Program-made: the position numbers and the translations under genes
Shown: in pieces, positions 20,146 through 31,877 of the stretch
How positions within the stretch are numbered: position 1 is the first letter of the stretch
Layout of the letters: the number at the start of each line of letters is the position of its first letter
Notes under the pieces: model-generated
Database searches by the model: none
What the model saw: only the letters and a program-made list of their open reading frames with translations
Told to the model about the DNA's origin: nothing
DNA from: Fistulifera solaris
Taxonomy: Eukaryota > Bacillariophyta > Bacillariophyceae > Naviculales > Stauroneidaceae
DNA length: 64,000 nt
NCBI GenBank assembly: GCA_030295235.1
Contig: AP026123.1
Location: forward strand, 1,922,001-1,986,000
Direction of reading: 5' to 3'

Positions 20146-21861
20146 TTACTTTCGAGACTTCTTGCGAGCTCGCGACGAGTCCTCCGTCTTTCGTTTCGAA
20201 CGAAGAAGTCGATTCGATCTTCGAGGTGCTCCGTCTTCTTGATCCACACCTTGCACCAGCTCACAAAGCACGTCTGTATGCTGCGACAACAACAATGCCG
20301 TGTACTGGAAGTTGTTCGACGCTCTTTCTGTGAAAGCCTTTGTCACCAGCAATGGACGCAAATCTGTAGCTTCTTTGACAAGGTTTGCCGATCCATTGTA
20401 CACATCATTCAGCGCATAAAGCTGGTCTATGGTCGAGCCGTCCGAGCACCTTTCGCCAAATTCATTCAATACCACTATCTTCCGGTTGCGAGAGAGCAGC
20501 CGCTTCAGCCAAGAACGGTCAAAGTAGTATCGCCTAGAAAACACTCTGTTTTCGTCCTCCGCTCCGTCGCTACCGTCCCTCAGCTTGAAGCTCTGCACAC
20601 GGATTTCACGAAGACTAGGGTGCTCTTCCGCACATTCAAAAATTCCTCGCAAATGGGGACCCCAAAGCAAACACGTACGAGTTTGGTGTAGCTCTAAGCA
20701 TGATAGTCGCTGATTGGCACGAAGGGCAGCAGTCAATGCATCTGCAACCGATGCGACCTCATCAAATAGAAAACGTTCTCGGTTCTGAGATCCGTAGTCA
20801 ACTCCTATACACAATCGCTCAAAATGGCCGAGGACAGCGACGCGATTCAAGAACGAGATGATACGTGTATGCCAAGCAAAGCTCCACTCAAATACAAAGA
20901 TTGGAGTAATATCGATAGCCGGAATATTCAGAGAATCAAAACTTTCTGGATGAACGTCGTTTGCCTGATGTACCCTGTAGTACAGTGTCTTCACCTTGGC
21001 GTTGAATGGAAGCAAGGCACATACCGTATTTCGGATGCTAAGATCGAGAGTCTGAAACACGTATTCAAGTTTCAAAAGCCGTTCCAGATTTGAAATGCTC
21101 AACATGCCCCCATTTGAAGTTTCGGATACGATCAGTTTCCCAAAGGGAGATTTTCTGAGTTCTAGCGCTTCAACAAACGCCGTCCCGCCGTCCAGAAATG
21201 TATGTTCGCCTTTCATCAACAGCAAGTCCAAGGGATAGGGTCTTGTCGCCAGAATCTCCGATTGTTTTGCGCTGAAATCTGCTTCAAGATCGATGCATCT
21301 TGTTGGATTAGAGTCCAGCATTTGAGCCAATTGCTCTGGTAGAAGAGACGAAAGGTCAAGAGAAAGACTGCAATGGTTGCAGCGATGAAATCGAAGTACC
21401 GTCTGCGGAGATGCTTCATGCTTGAGAGACCCGAAAAATGTGATGGTTTCTGCGATAGCGGCCTCTCTTTCACCGTAAACCATGTAGTGCAAATTATAGC
21501 CCTGGACGTTTTCGAGTATGACGAAGACTCTTCGTTTGGCATACGCCTTGTCATAGTCCTTGTAAATGAAGATGAAAGTTCCGTTTTCCCGCCAGATCAC
21601 AATTTCGTCATGAATCCCCCAATCAAACTCGCCGAGAGCGGTTGGTTCATCCAGAAATTTGTAAACTGGCCATGATTCGGAAAAATTGAGCGGTAACAGA
21701 GCCTTTTGTCTCTGTGAGAGCCGATGCCAGGGAATGCGCTGTAGGGTCGGGACTTCGTGCTTCGTGTTCTTTCGTACGTAAACACATGCGGAGAGCACGG
21801 AGACGAATAGAAGATAGCAGCTCAGTTCCGAAGGACTCGTAAGAGCCGAAGAGAGGAGCAT
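20146..21861 (-). CDS. Large protein with N-terminal membrane segment, unknown function
   Basis: A single open frame of 571 residues. The first 30 residues (LTSPSELSCYLLFVSVLSAC) are hydrophobic and may be a signal anchor. The body contains irregular leucine-rich stretches such as LSLDLSSLLPEQLAQML and ISNLERLLKLEYVFQTLDLS, reminiscent of degenerate leucine-rich repeats. The C-terminus is strongly basic (RRSNRLLRSKRKTED, SSRARKKSRK) and could act as a nuclear signal, at odds with a membrane protein unless the N-terminus is not used. I do not recognise a named family; similar unknown proteins with diverged LRRs are common in diatoms. Length and lack of stops support a real gene. Confidence 0.65.
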   Translation of the reverse strand: MLLSSALTSPSELSCYLLFVSVLSACVYVRKNTKHEVPTLQRIPWHRLSQRQKALLPLNFSESWPVYKFLDEPTALGEFDWGIHDEIVIWRENGTFIFIYKDYDKAYAKRRVFVILENVQGYNLHYMVYGEREAAIAETITFFGSLKHEASPQTVLRFHRCNHCSLSLDLSSLLPEQLAQMLDSNPTRCIDLEADFSAKQSEILATRPYPLDLLLMKGEHTFLDGGTAFVEALELRKSPFGKLIVSETSNGGMLSISNLERLLKLEYVFQTLDLSIRNTVCALLPFNAKVKTLYYRVHQANDVHPESFDSLNIPAIDITPIFVFEWSFAWHTRIISFLNRVAVLGHFERLCIGVDYGSQNRERFLFDEVASVADALTAALRANQRLSCLELHQTRTCLLWGPHLRGIFECAEEHPSLREIRVQSFKLRDGSDGAEDENRVFSRRYYFDRSWLKRLLSRNRKIVVLNEFGERCSDGSTIDQLYALNDVYNGSANLVKEATDLRPLLVTKAFTERASNNFQYTALLLSQHTDVLCELVQGVDQEDGAPRRSNRLLRSKRKTEDSSRARKKSRK

Positions 21862-22441
21862 GATAAGCTTTTAGTATGCGGACAAGAGCGTCGTCACGGT
21901 GCGGATCTGTAATGCGTTGCTACGAAAAATAATGAGAGCAGGACGACGACCCGCAGCAAGCCCTTTCGTATTCACGGCATCGCCGCGAGTACTAGATAGG
22001 CGACGTGGACCAACTACAAACGTGAATCAGAAGACATCGCAATGCTACCAGAAAGCATTTGCTCTGCGTTGATGGGCGCGAGCGATTGATCACAGTTCGA
22101 GGACTTCAACATCAGTTTGTTGTTCTGTCGAGGGCGAAAACGTCCGCTGTGATGTTGTTTCGTAAATAAATTCTCCTATAACCGCTCGGAGGTTTTGACT
22201 TTCTAGGTGAGGTGTTAGTAGTAGGTGCTCGGAATAAAGACTTTAACTTGCAAGGAGGACGACTCTCTAGAGTCACTCAAGTGTCTCGTCTCTCTACTGT
22301 ACCTAATATCTAATGGCTCTCATTTTATGTGTTAAAAAGAAAACCCAAAAGAGCAGTCTTAGCATCATCACGCTGTCTACAGCACATCTAATAAAAGAAT
22401 AAGAGCGATTAGATCATCATGCCTATCACATTTGTATCAAT
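21862..22441. other. Intergenic between unknown gene and alpha-tubulin 3' end
   Basis: About 580 bases holding the promoter of the unknown gene and the 3' untranslated region of alpha-tubulin. No feature supported. Confidence 0.5.
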
Positions 22442-24059
22442 TTAATACTCTTCGCCACCAGCATCGTCACCGGTATCCGCACCGACTTCCTCGTAGTCCT
22501 TCTCCAACGCCGCCAAATCCTCACGGGCTTCAGAGAACTCACCCTCCTCCATACCTTCCCCGACATACCAGTGGACAAAGGCACGCTTGGCGTACATGAG
22601 ATCGAACTTGTGATCGATGCGGCTCAAGGCTTCGGCGATTGCCGTGGTGTTGGCCACCATGCACACGGCACGCTTCAAGGCAGCCAAGTCACCTCCCGGA
22701 ACTTCCATCGGCGGCTGGTAGTTGATACCGCACTTGAATCCGGTGGGGCACCAGTCGACGAACTGAATGGTACGCTTGGTCTTGATGGTAGCAACGGCCG
22801 CGTTGACGTCCTTGGGGACAACGTCTCCACGGTACATGAGGCAGCAGGCCATGTACTTTCCGTGACGAGGATCGCACTTGGTCATCATGCTCGAGGGCTC
22901 AAAGACAGAGTTGGTGATTTCGGCAACCGAAAGAGACTCGTGGAAAGCCTTCTCGGCCGAAATGACGGGAGCGTAAGAGGTCAACATGAAGTGGATACGA
23001 GGGTAAGGAACCAAGTTGGTCTGGAACTCGGTAACATCGACGTTGAGGGCTCCATCGAAACGAAGGGAAGCAGTCAAGGAAGAGATAACCTGAGCAATCA
23101 ATCGGTTCAAGTTGGTGTAGGTGGGAGTCTCGATATCCAAGTTGCGACGGCAGACATCATAGAGCGCTTCGTTGTCGAGGCAGAAGGTGCAGTCCGTGTG
23201 CTCCAAAAGGGCGTGCGTCGACAAGACGGAGTTGTAGGGCTCAACGACCGCAGTAGAGACTTGCGGAGAGGGAGAGACGGCGAACGAAAGCTTGCTCTTG
23301 CGACCATAGTCAACCGAGAGGCGCTCCAAGAGGAGACTGCCAAGACCCGAGCCAGTACCACCACCAGTAGCATGGAAGACCAAGAAACCCTGCAGACCGG
23401 TGCAGTTGTCGGCAAGCTTGCGGATGCGATCGAGGACGAGGTCGACAATTTCCTTGCCCGTGGTGTAGTGACCACGAGCGTAGTTGTTGGCAGCATCCTC
23501 CTTTCCGTTAATGATCTGCTCCGGGTGGTACAACTGGCGGTAAGCTCCCGAGCGCACTTCGTCACAGACCGTGGGCTCGAGATCGACGTAAACGGCACGG
23601 GGGACGTGCTTTCCCGAAGATGTCTCGCTAAAAAGGTGTTGAAACTGTCATCCGAGCTACCGATGCTCTTGTCGTTGGGCTGTAGTAGTAATTGAGAGAA
23701 GCGTGAGGTATCTGGATCCTAAGGACTTGATAGACGAGCTACTATTTCACAGCAACGTACCATATCACCATCCGGCGTGATGCCGTGCTCAAGGCAGTAA
23801 AGTTCCCAGCACTGGTTTCCAGTCTGGATACCAGCCTGACCCAAGTGGAGCGAAATGCATTCTGAAAAGGAAATACAATGTAAGAATAGTATGTGAGTGC
23901 TTTTGATTTCAAATGACAAAATAGTCATCCTGCCGATCTGCGCTGTAGACTCTCGTAGAAAATGTACCAAGGACGGCGGTCCGTCATTTTTAGTGCTCGT
24001 CGCCGTTGTAACGAGTTTAGCAGCCAAACACGCAAGTGAATGTACCACTTACCACGCAT
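22442..24059 (-). CDS. TUBA: Alpha-tubulin
   Basis: Microtubule subunit. Three exons on the minus strand: 24053-24059 (only MR plus one base), 23761-23861 and 22442-23679, with introns of 191 and 81 bases. The protein is about 448 residues. Landmarks are [20 protein letters not shown] at the start, the GTP-binding GGGTGSG loop, the [20 protein letters not shown] region, and the acidic tail ending GGEEY with the terminal tyrosine that is removed and re-added in other eukaryotes. The lysine of the DKSIGS segment is at the acetylation position. Inside exon 3 the frame shifts in the T run corresponding to 23630-23634: DDSFNTF and then [13 protein letters not shown] lie in different frames, and one more T restores the match. 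This is probably a sequence error, since the rest is perfect. Confidence 0.95.
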
Positions 24060-24465
24060 GATGTTCAAGTAAAGCTACAAAGAAAAAAGCAACGAAAGTA
24101 AAAAGACAATGGAAGCAAACTCTCACGACAAGAATTGCACCAAAGATTTGTGTTGTGTGCCTTTGCGTTGCTGCTGCTGCGGCCTCTCGTCGGAGCCGCT
24201 TCACGCAAATAACGCAGGGAAATTTTTTCGACTTTGCTGTGTCGCAGTTCCTTCCGACTATGGACTACGTAGTATCTCATAGAGTGTACTTGGCGGTGTC
24301 GTGTAGATGCCGTCATGTTCAGGAACCAAATTCACACTCGTGACTCATTGAGAAATCCGCGTGCTTCGGTCTGCTTCGTGCATTTCATTGCAGGTCAAGG
24401 CGCAGTATTTGAACCATTATCAACAAACTATCCATACAAACAAATATAATTTAGCCGGTCGAAGA
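24060..24465. other. Shared divergent promoter region
   Basis: About 400 bases between the alpha-tubulin start (minus) and RPN12 (plus), most likely a bidirectional promoter. Confidence 0.5.
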
Positions 24466-25200
24466 ATGAATTCTATCGGACAACAGCTCGAAAGCTACTT
24501 AGCCAGCGGCAATCAAGAAGAAGCCAAGACGCTGCTCAATCAGGTCAAACTCGCTCTCCTCACGCAGCCTCTCGATGTGAATGAACGAGCGCAAGCAGTG
24601 GCGGCGCTCGAAATCGGTGTATTATTAGCCATTCAAGCGGAAGATCTCGACTTGTTTGGCAGAACGGTGGCTTTGATTCAACCCTACTACTCAAAAGACG
24701 GCCCGACAACGCCGCGACGATTGCTTGTCATCGGATTGCATCTTATGCATCTGCTCGTCGAAAATCGTCTTAGTGAGTTCCATTCACAGCTGGAGCTTTT
24801 GACGGAAGAAGAGGCGGCTACACCGTTTATTAGCTTTCCCGTGGGTCTCGAACGGCAGTTGATGGTGGGAATTTACGATGAAATTTTGGCCGTGACGGCA
24901 CCAGACGCTTCGTATCAAATCTTTCTCGATTTGACGGTACAGACGGTGCGAGATGCCATCGCCGACTGCATGGAAGTCTCGTACGAGTCACTTACGACGA
25001 AACAAGCTGCGGAAATTATGAAATTCGACTCGACACAAGAACTCGTTGATTACGTTCAAGAATCGAGGGACGACTGGATCTTGCAAGGCGACGTCCTGAC
25101 ATTCCAACCCGTAGCGTCTTCCGGAGCACAAGATATTCCTTCTATGGAGTGGATCGAGCAATCGCTCACGTACGCTACAGAAATGGAACGCATTGTTTAA
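24466..25200 (+). CDS. RPN12: 26S proteasome regulatory subunit RPN12 / PSMD8
   Basis: Lid subunit of the 26S proteasome, 244 residues. It shows the helical SAC3/CSN8-like fold: ALEIGVLLAIQAEDLDLFGR, LLVIGLHLMHLLVENRLSEF, and a PCI-like winged helix (MEVSYESLTTKQAAEIMKF, then DWILQGDVLTFQPV). The C-terminal helix SLTYATEMERIV corresponds to the tail that locks the lid in homologues. The start at 24466 is chosen because the family begins with a short leader before the first helix. It is convergent with TPK at 25290. A broken partial copy lies at 31.9 kb. Confidence 0.9.
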   Translation: MNSIGQQLESYLASGNQEEAKTLLNQVKLALLTQPLDVNERAQAVAALEIGVLLAIQAEDLDLFGRTVALIQPYYSKDGPTTPRRLLVIGLHLMHLLVENRLSEFHSQLELLTEEEAATPFISFPVGLERQLMVGIYDEILAVTAPDASYQIFLDLTVQTVRDAIADCMEVSYESLTTKQAAEIMKFDSTQELVDYVQESRDDWILQGDVLTFQPVASSGAQDIPSMEWIEQSLTYATEMERIV

Positions 25201-25289
25201 AAAGTAATTTCTATAGTAACTCATCTTTCTTGGCGTTTTAAGCAAATTGACGCCTGCTGTTCATGAATGCAACAAATGTACATGTGGTT

Positions 25290-26085
25290 TTACTTGTCTG
25301 ATCGGCCACAAAATACTTCGGTTGTAAAAATCACTGGTGATGAAACGGTCACACTCAGCGGGATGCCGTTTGGTTCGTTTATTTCCTGCGCGATGCGATT
25401 CGAGGTCGAGACCATACCGTTGAATGAAGATGGATAGTCGGTCAGATTCCACTCGAAACCAGTTAGCGTCATAGACTCACATGGTGCTCCGAGTGGAATG
25501 ATGCCGCACGTTTGCCCCTCACCAACATGAATTGTAGTGTCTCCTGACAAGGGTGGTAACGCTAACTCGATATGATTTTCAACATGAGCTGGAAGTAGAA
25601 ACGCCATAGTATAATCGTCGTACAGCCAAAGAGATTGCAGCTTCGGTTCCTCTGCCCACTGATACAATCGGCTCATCGAAGCCATGACTTGATCGAACCG
25701 TCCACCAAATGCCCCGAAAACACAGCACTGACTACATTCATAATCATTCACCGCTGCTAAAAGGGCCTTTTCTAAATCATTCTTGTCCTGATCATAAAAT
25801 TTTCGAATGGTCACACCCATCTTCTCGTAATGCTCTCGCGTTTCAGATGTCAAGGAATCCAAATCCCCGACAACCAAATCGGGTGTCCACTGGGGCTGTG
25901 CAGCACGCAAGCGATTGGCTCCTCCATCGGCACAGATGCGTACTTGAGCTGAATTCCATAACTGTGTGAACAAAGGACTCGGCTCGTCGCCGAGGGGGGC
26001 TGTTTAGGATGATGAGGGCTCGTTTGTGCGCCGAAGCAAGTAAAGGACTTTTGTGATAAACAATCGGGCGTTCATTCGTCGACAT
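25290..26085 (-). CDS. TPK1: Thiamine pyrophosphokinase
   Basis: Converts thiamine to thiamine diphosphate with ATP. About 265 residues from the methionine at 26085 (MSTNERPIVYHKSPLL). Catalytic-domain motifs are intact: RICADGGANRLRAAQ, DLVVGDLDSLTSETREHYEK, YDQDKNDLEKAL, and VFGAFGGRFDQVMASMSRL. The C-terminal thiamine-binding region is GEGQTCGIIPLGAP then MTLTGFEWNLTDYPSSF and NGIPLSVTVSSPVIF. The N-terminal 30 residues lie in a different frame and meet the main frame at the G run 25994-25999; one G fewer joins IILNSP to LGDEPSPLF, as in the second copy. It forms a convergent pair with RPN12, and this pair was duplicated to 31.9-33.1 kb. Confidence 0.9.
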
Positions 26086-27595
26086 GATAGTAGCTGTATC
26101 CTTTCTCGAACGAGTGAACGGTTGGGAAGTCAAAGACGAGAACTCGACGTGAGCGGATTCGGATTCTTCTCGAACCCTTTCAAAGCAATGGGTATGAGAG
26201 AACCCACCTGCTATAAGTTTCGAATATCTTCTTGGGATTTTTGCAAGGAAGTAATAACTCTGTTTCTCGATCGAAACAAATGTTTGTCGGCTTTCTTGCG
26301 CAATTGCCCTTTTAATTTTTTGCAAGAAAAAGTTAAACTAATTATTTAATTCCTAATTTTCCTAAAATGCGGATGCATTTTGACACTCAAGTGAATTTTC
26401 CACTGGTTTTTCTCTTTTGTCACATTTCTTTCAGAAAATTCGATTTCTGAATCACTGTACCACAGTATTGCCCTTTTAATTGGTTTGAGATACTATAAGG
26501 CCAAGGCTGCTAGAGAAGTGTCTGCTTTCAACCGTTCTCGATATTCCTGTATGCGCAGTTGCTGTACAAATCTAAGCAGTGCGACATAGATGGACAAAAC
26601 AACTTTCGACAAGGACCATTCACCGTGTAATTATCGCGTTAAATTGGTTGCCCTTTGTTCGTCATGATTGTCATGAAAGCATGTTCTTCTTCCTATTGAG
26701 CACCGGAAGTCTCTTTTATTGTCTTTTGTGAAGCTTAAGTGGTAAGGGGTAAGGAGTCATTTCTTAACAAATAGTAGTCAAGCGAAGATGGGCACTGAAA
26801 CGAAGCCGTCCTTGAAAAGCAACTTAGGCGTGTGGTGACTTTCAAATTAAATTTGATCATTACTCTTACACACGTCGTTTTACAGAAGCTATGACATATT
26901 GAATTGAATGTAAACTTTTTGTCGATTTACAACTGGGTAGAAGCCGAGGCCATGGACTAGCAGGAGGGCATTTTGAGAAAGCCTCGAGACGATGCTTAGA
27001 TATTGCCGTGGGTCCTTATTGGCCAACGATGTTGCTTTAGACGTTTGCACGTCTAGGATTTTGGAAAGAAATCCGAATCGGGGCGCATAATGAGTCGGTA
27101 AGTATTCGACCAGCTCGACGAAACTGAACCGTCGTTCGGGTGGATGCTTCTTTCTCATGGGCATCTTTTTCTCGGTAGATCTTGAGAGCATTGTGTCTAA
27201 TTTGTATTCACTTGTCTTTCTGCTCCTACACTGTAGCATCGCCACCGGAACGTACATGGCTGTGAAATTTATTGCATCTGGTAAACGGAAACACAGAACT
27301 TTGCGAGCAATGAACAAAACCATATTCAAGCTCCTTCCTTAACTATTAGGCACTGTAAAGCGCCGCACACCTTCTCATTCTGAATTCGAGAAAGCTGCAC
27401 TGCTAAAGTAGCGTGTAACAGCTGTCTTCGCCATATTTTCATCGGCAAAGCCGTTTATCGTTTTTATATTTGAGATCAAATGGACGTGAAACTAGATCAT
27501 CGGTGTTACTACTGGACTTATATAAATTTATATAGACAGATGAACGACGCAAAAGTCTATTTAGACAGAGGTACATGATCCTCCGCATCGCGACC
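26086..27595. other. Intergenic, with array spacer block (copy 1)
   Basis: About 1.5 kb between TPK and the first HA gene. The part at about 26570-26810 is repeated, diverged, at 31375-31600 and 36280-36510. A 146-codon minus-strand frame (26889-27329) has no recognisable domain; I cannot decide whether it is coding. Confidence 0.5.
26570..26810 (+). repeat. Array spacer block A, copy 1
   Basis: Diverged direct repeat shared with 31375-31600 and 36280-36510. Landmarks are a GCAGTGCGACA start, a TTTCGACAA segment, ATTCACCGTGTAATTATCGC and a TGTGAAGCTTA segment. It marks the left edge of each HA unit. Confidence 0.65.
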
Positions 27596-29204
27596 TTATA
27601 CAGACGAATCGTCATTCTTGCTGCCGCTGTCCATTTGGTTCGGCGTGACAATTCGCTTCGGTCGCTTTGGCGGGAAATCACATTTCTCGGTATTCGCTGT
27701 TGCACGCGCGAAAGTTCGGTTTATCGTTGCTTTGCCTGCGGCGCGGTCCAAAGCAAGCTTCTTCTTCGAACGACGCCACCTTCGGATTCTTCGCTTTTGC
27801 AGTGCGATTGCTTTCTCTCTTCGAACGCTCCTTTCTATCGATCGCGTTGACGGTTCCATATCTTCGTTTTCTGATCTTGCCCTCTTTTTGCCTTCCATGT
27901 CAACGACAAATGTCTCCAAGTTTACTTCTGGCGTGTCATCCTTTTCACCGTCGTCGCAATGCCCCCAGAAACGACAAAAGTCAATGCCATCCAGTTGTTC
28001 TAGAGATGCGAATCCCTCACCAGAGTGATCAACCTTGCGTTCTTTTACCTCCACTGACGTTACGGTGCTAGCACCAGCATCGAAATTTAAGATGCCCTCA
28101 AAAGTCTCGCTCTCTTGTGCCCAAGAAACTGCTGATTCCGTCTCCGCGCTTCCTTTTGATGCTACACCTTTGAATAAACCTTTTCTGGATGGTGAACATA
28201 CTTCCGTACGAGCTCGAAGTGGATTTAGCAACCGCACGGATTTGTCTTCCGCAAGTTGACGTTGGTCCATGAGAGACGGCTGGTCAACAAACCGCTGGCT
28301 ATTAGTCTTTCCTCTCCGGGGTGTGCCCGTTTGGTCAAAACTGCCTTTACCCTCCGAAATTAATTCGTTGTTCGTGTTGCGCTCCTTTTCAGCGATTGTG
28401 GAGCTTCGTGTTTTCATTTTGCAAGCTGATTCGGACGATGATAGAGAATTCGTAGCATGGCGTTTTTGCGCGCAGCAGACTGTGTAGACCATACAAAACC
28501 TATTTCATTCAGTTGCTCCTCTCTGTCGGCTCTCATCTTGTTCTGTCTCTTCACTTGTCGTTGTCGCCTCATCCAATCGTACAGGTCTTTGTCTTTCGAT
28601 TGTTTGACATCCATGTGCCCATTTTCCAATTTGTAGGTAACAAGTCGCTGGTAATATTCATCCCAATCGTCGCGAACATCCCAGACAAATCCTATCTGAT
28701 CCATCAGCTCCTTCCTGTTGCTCAACAATTTTCCATTTCTCTTCTTATATCGTTGTTTGGTGATCCATTCGCACAACTCGTTATCGTCGTTAGCCGTGAC
28801 CATCGTGTGCCCCTGAGCCTTTCTGAAAACAAGGAGCCGCTGGTACATGTGGTTCCAAGCCTTATCGTATTTGCTTTCTTTTTGGTAATATTACGAGTAT
28901 TGGCGATTGGTGAACACCAGTCGAAGGATAAATCATTCAAAAGAGCTTCGCGATCTCGGCGCAGGTTGCCGGCACGTTGAGAGGATTGTTGCGTGGTAAC
29001 CCAAGTGTGCAATGACTCGTGGACGTCAACATTGGGGACATTACAATGCCCGTTCGCCTTGTGAAACACAGTAAGCTTTTTGTACATCTTCATCCAAATT
29101 TTGTCGTCACGAGACGTCGTTTCGTGCCGAACTTCAAGCACATCACCATTGTTCTCAGGTGCTGCAAACGACGATTCATCCGAAGTATAGTCTAGTAAAT
29201 CCAT
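27596..29204 (-). CDS. HA-repeat protein 1
   Basis: First of three tandem paralogues. It starts at 29204 with MDLLDYTSDESSFAAPENNG, nearly identical to the third copy. Three helicase-associated (HA, PF03457-like) repeats follow, each with the pattern W-x-x-x-Y-x-x-L-x-x-F-x-x-x-x-G-H and ending in G-F-x-W: MYKKLTVFHKANGHCNVP, MYQRLLVFRKAQGHTMV, YYQRLVTYKLENGHMDV. The C-terminal half is Ser/Lys/Glu-rich and keeps a degenerate form of the Tudor-like segment seen in copy 3 (FCRFWGHCDDGEKDD). The frame changes at two T runs, 28879-28883 and 28463-28467 (A runs in the coding strand), so it may be a pseudogene or, like other genes here, carry sequence errors. HA repeats occur beside helicases and are thought to bind nucleic acid; function here is unknown. 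Confidence 0.65.
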
Positions 29205-30025
29205 TTTGAAGCTGATAAACAAGAAAGAATTGATTGTGCAAGGCGTTGTAACGCATGTTGCGGAAGAACGCCGCTGCAGCGGGCGGCTTGCCGCTTGTTC
29301 CCGCTCATCGCATGGACATCGACTGATTTTCTCTCGCACTACTTTCAACGTGAGAGTACAAGTACCGGATGCACATTTTCTCGGTCATCGCATTAGAACG
29401 CTTCGCCGACGTCATCAATCTAAGGTCGCAATAAGTCGCGAATATCATATTACCACATCACGGCATCCCAATGGGGAAAAATCAAACTCTCAGAATCCGT
29501 TAGGAAGGAGATGAACCCAATTGTACTTGCAGCAGCTTCGTATAGCAAGTTCTCAAATTTCCGTCCTACTGTCTCGGATAACGCGTGGCATGACTTTACA
29601 ATCTTCTTAAGCGCGCTCTCGTGAAGTAGACCTAGCGGATAATAAAAGGAGAACAAGAAACTCTCGTTTGCTCACATGATTCATTTCGTTGTCGTTCTTT
29701 ATCCGTAGATGCGTCTGTCTTTCCTCCCTGATTTGGTTATTCTGAAGACAAGTTTGCTTTAAACGCTTGCGAGGTTCGCATTATGACAAGTAGAACTGCT
29801 CGAATGCGATTGGCTTATGAAATCATCGGCGACTTTTCTTTGCCGAGGTTTGGAACTGAAATTTAGTTGAGTGCTCGACGTCGTTCATTACAGACCCTTC
29901 AACTTATCAGAAACAAATACTCCGGAGTATCAGGTTAACCGATCGACTCATCACACGGATCTTGCACTGATGAATGCGCCACAGTAGATTAAGTGGTTAT
30001 CAGATTTTATTCAATACCTTCAGTG
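29205..30025. other. HA1 upstream region and spacer
   Basis: Contains the HA upstream block (about 29220-29470, conserved in HA2 and HA3), with GCGGCTTGCCGCTTGTTCCC near 29282. No gene seen. A palindrome ATACTCCGGAGTAT lies near 29918. Confidence 0.55.
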
Positions 30026-30415
30026 TCATAGGTATCTTAGGGCGCTCCAAATATTGTGATTCTGCACGTTTGCCCCTCTGTCATACGCTTTGTAGAGGTA
30101 GACAATTCGCTTCAATTTCGCGACATGAGATGGAAGTGGAAAAGACTTGACCCATCGTCGTACAGCCATGCGATTCGTAGAGGTACTGCTAATTCGCTTC
30201 GATTTTGCGACATGAGCTGGAAGTGGAAAAGCCTTGGCCCATCGTCGTACAGCCATAAAAACTGCAACTTCGGTTCCTCCGCCCAATGTTACGACCGGCT
30301 CGTCCATGCCATAACTTGATCTAGCCGTCCTCCGCATGCTCAGAAAATCTGCACTCAATAAACATTCTTGTTCTGATCGTATAATCGTCAAATAATGGTC
30401 ACACCATCGTCTCAT
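30026..30415 (-). pseudogene. TPK gene fragment 1
   Basis: Degraded piece of the thiamine pyrophosphokinase gene on the minus strand. Reading from 30415 downward it matches the central part of TPK: remnants of EHYE, then the segment equivalent to QVMASMSRLYQWAEEPKLQS, then FPLPAHVAKSKR matching LLPAHVENHIE. Several frame changes and stops are needed to follow the parent, and the catalytic motifs upstream are absent. A segment of about 84 bases is tandemly repeated inside (about 30104-30187 and 30188-30260), giving VRRWAKAFPLPAHVAK and VRRWVKSFPLPSHVAK. Not a functional gene. Confidence 0.75.
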
Positions 30416-31374
30416 AATGCTCGAGTACCATCAGCACTTTGTATAGCATCTTATTTCCGCCCCACTCGGAGAAAGCTTCAAACAATTCTAAGTCTTCTAG
30501 ACAGGATCTTTTGAATTGGCGAAATTGCATTTGAAAACAGGACAATTTGCGGGTGCAACTCGTTTTCTCCTCCTTTAAAGCTTACGCGATTCCTCCTTGG
30601 TTGATTGCCAGAAAGTAGAAAATGTTCGTAACGCTGCCAGCAATCGCGCACTCGATACAGCTACCGCATTGATACCTGGCAGATTGACGAACGTCTCTAA
30701 CCATCAAATTAGATTTTACAACCGAATGAGAAACAGTTGTCGTTTCATTGTTTACCCTCAAATAGAAGCATCACCCTTCTTGCTTCTCCCACCAAACCAG
30801 CTCTCGGCTCTCGTATTGACGAACTGACCGCAGCAGGGTATAGCATAAAAAAATAAGCAGCACCAAGGGTTCCATTTCAACAGCAAGTCTTGAACCGGAC
30901 ACTCAAATCTGGTGAGACAAAGTGAACCATATAGCAACAATCTAGTAAACCAGAAACCCTCTTTTGGTTCCGATAAATGAACGACAGCGCTCTCAATAAA
31001 ACTTGAACGCCGATCTTAAACTATGAACCGGATGCCGTGTGCTTACCAGCTAGATCGAACGAAGTGTCGGTCATGATCGCCGACTGATCCAACATCACCG
31101 ATGATGCAACACCGTGCGATCTTCCATAGAGCTATAACGAACACACTTGGGCAAGGTTCAATAATGCTGGTGTTTACGAACGCATCTCCAAAAGTGTGAT
31201 CGATAACAAACGCTAACAACCTCATCAAATTAATCTGCGTTCGCCATCGGTCCACCATCTCTTTTTTCGTTTATTGGAACGTTGTCGCGCTCGCCGAGGA
31301 TCCGGCTTTTCGGGGGGATTGAATCATGACCATTAGGGACCGACATATAGTAGCTTCATTACTGTACTCAGCCT
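30416..31374. repeat. Array spacer block B, copy 1
   Basis: About 0.95 kb of non-coding sequence that recurs diverged at about 35.2-36.25 kb and 39.25-40.25 kb. Shared landmarks are the GGTTGATTG segment, TTGAACCGGACA, GATAA-TGA-GA followed by GCTCTCA, and CATCACCGATG near the end. No gene is supported in it. Confidence 0.6.
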
Positions 31375-31600
31375 TGGGCAGTGCGACGTTCTTCAACGAA
31401 AACAAGGTTTCGACAAAAACACTTTCGCGACAAAATGGTCGCTTTTTGCTCGTTAACATTGTTATACATAGTATGTCTTCTTTTTACCGAGCACGGCAAG
31501 GCTCTTTGATTGTCTATTGTGAAGCTTATATGGTGATGGCGAAGGGGAAAAGCACATCTTTGTAATTTGATTTACAAACCAAGATCGGCACTATAACGAA
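31375..31600 (+). repeat. Array spacer block A, copy 2
   Basis: Second copy of the direct repeat described at 26570. It lies just left of the duplicated RPN12/TPK segment. Confidence 0.65.
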
Positions 31601-31877
31601 GACGAATGTGAAAGCAACAGACGGTTTTTATATTGACTGAAACTCGATTAAATCCGCTTTCATTTGTCTATCCGATGATTAGACACAAATGGATGGATCG
31701 TGTTTAACTGTCAGTCTCAAAATTATTTTTGACCAGAAGGTGATTTGAGACCTTCCATCAATTTGATAGGAAATGTACACTGGTCACCCCCATGACATGA
31801 TCGCGTGTACTATGAGCCAACCAGCGAAGATCTTGACTTCCGTCTGCAAGAACAATGAATTTTACAAAATGTGATAT

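Noticed and set aside
22571-23695. A 374-codon plus-strand open frame
   Set aside because: It is antisense to alpha-tubulin and results from the strong codon bias of that gene; composition is unlike a real protein.
26889-27329. 146-codon minus-strand frame in the array spacer
   Set aside because: Open, but with no recognised domain and no counterpart in the other array units; left uncalled.
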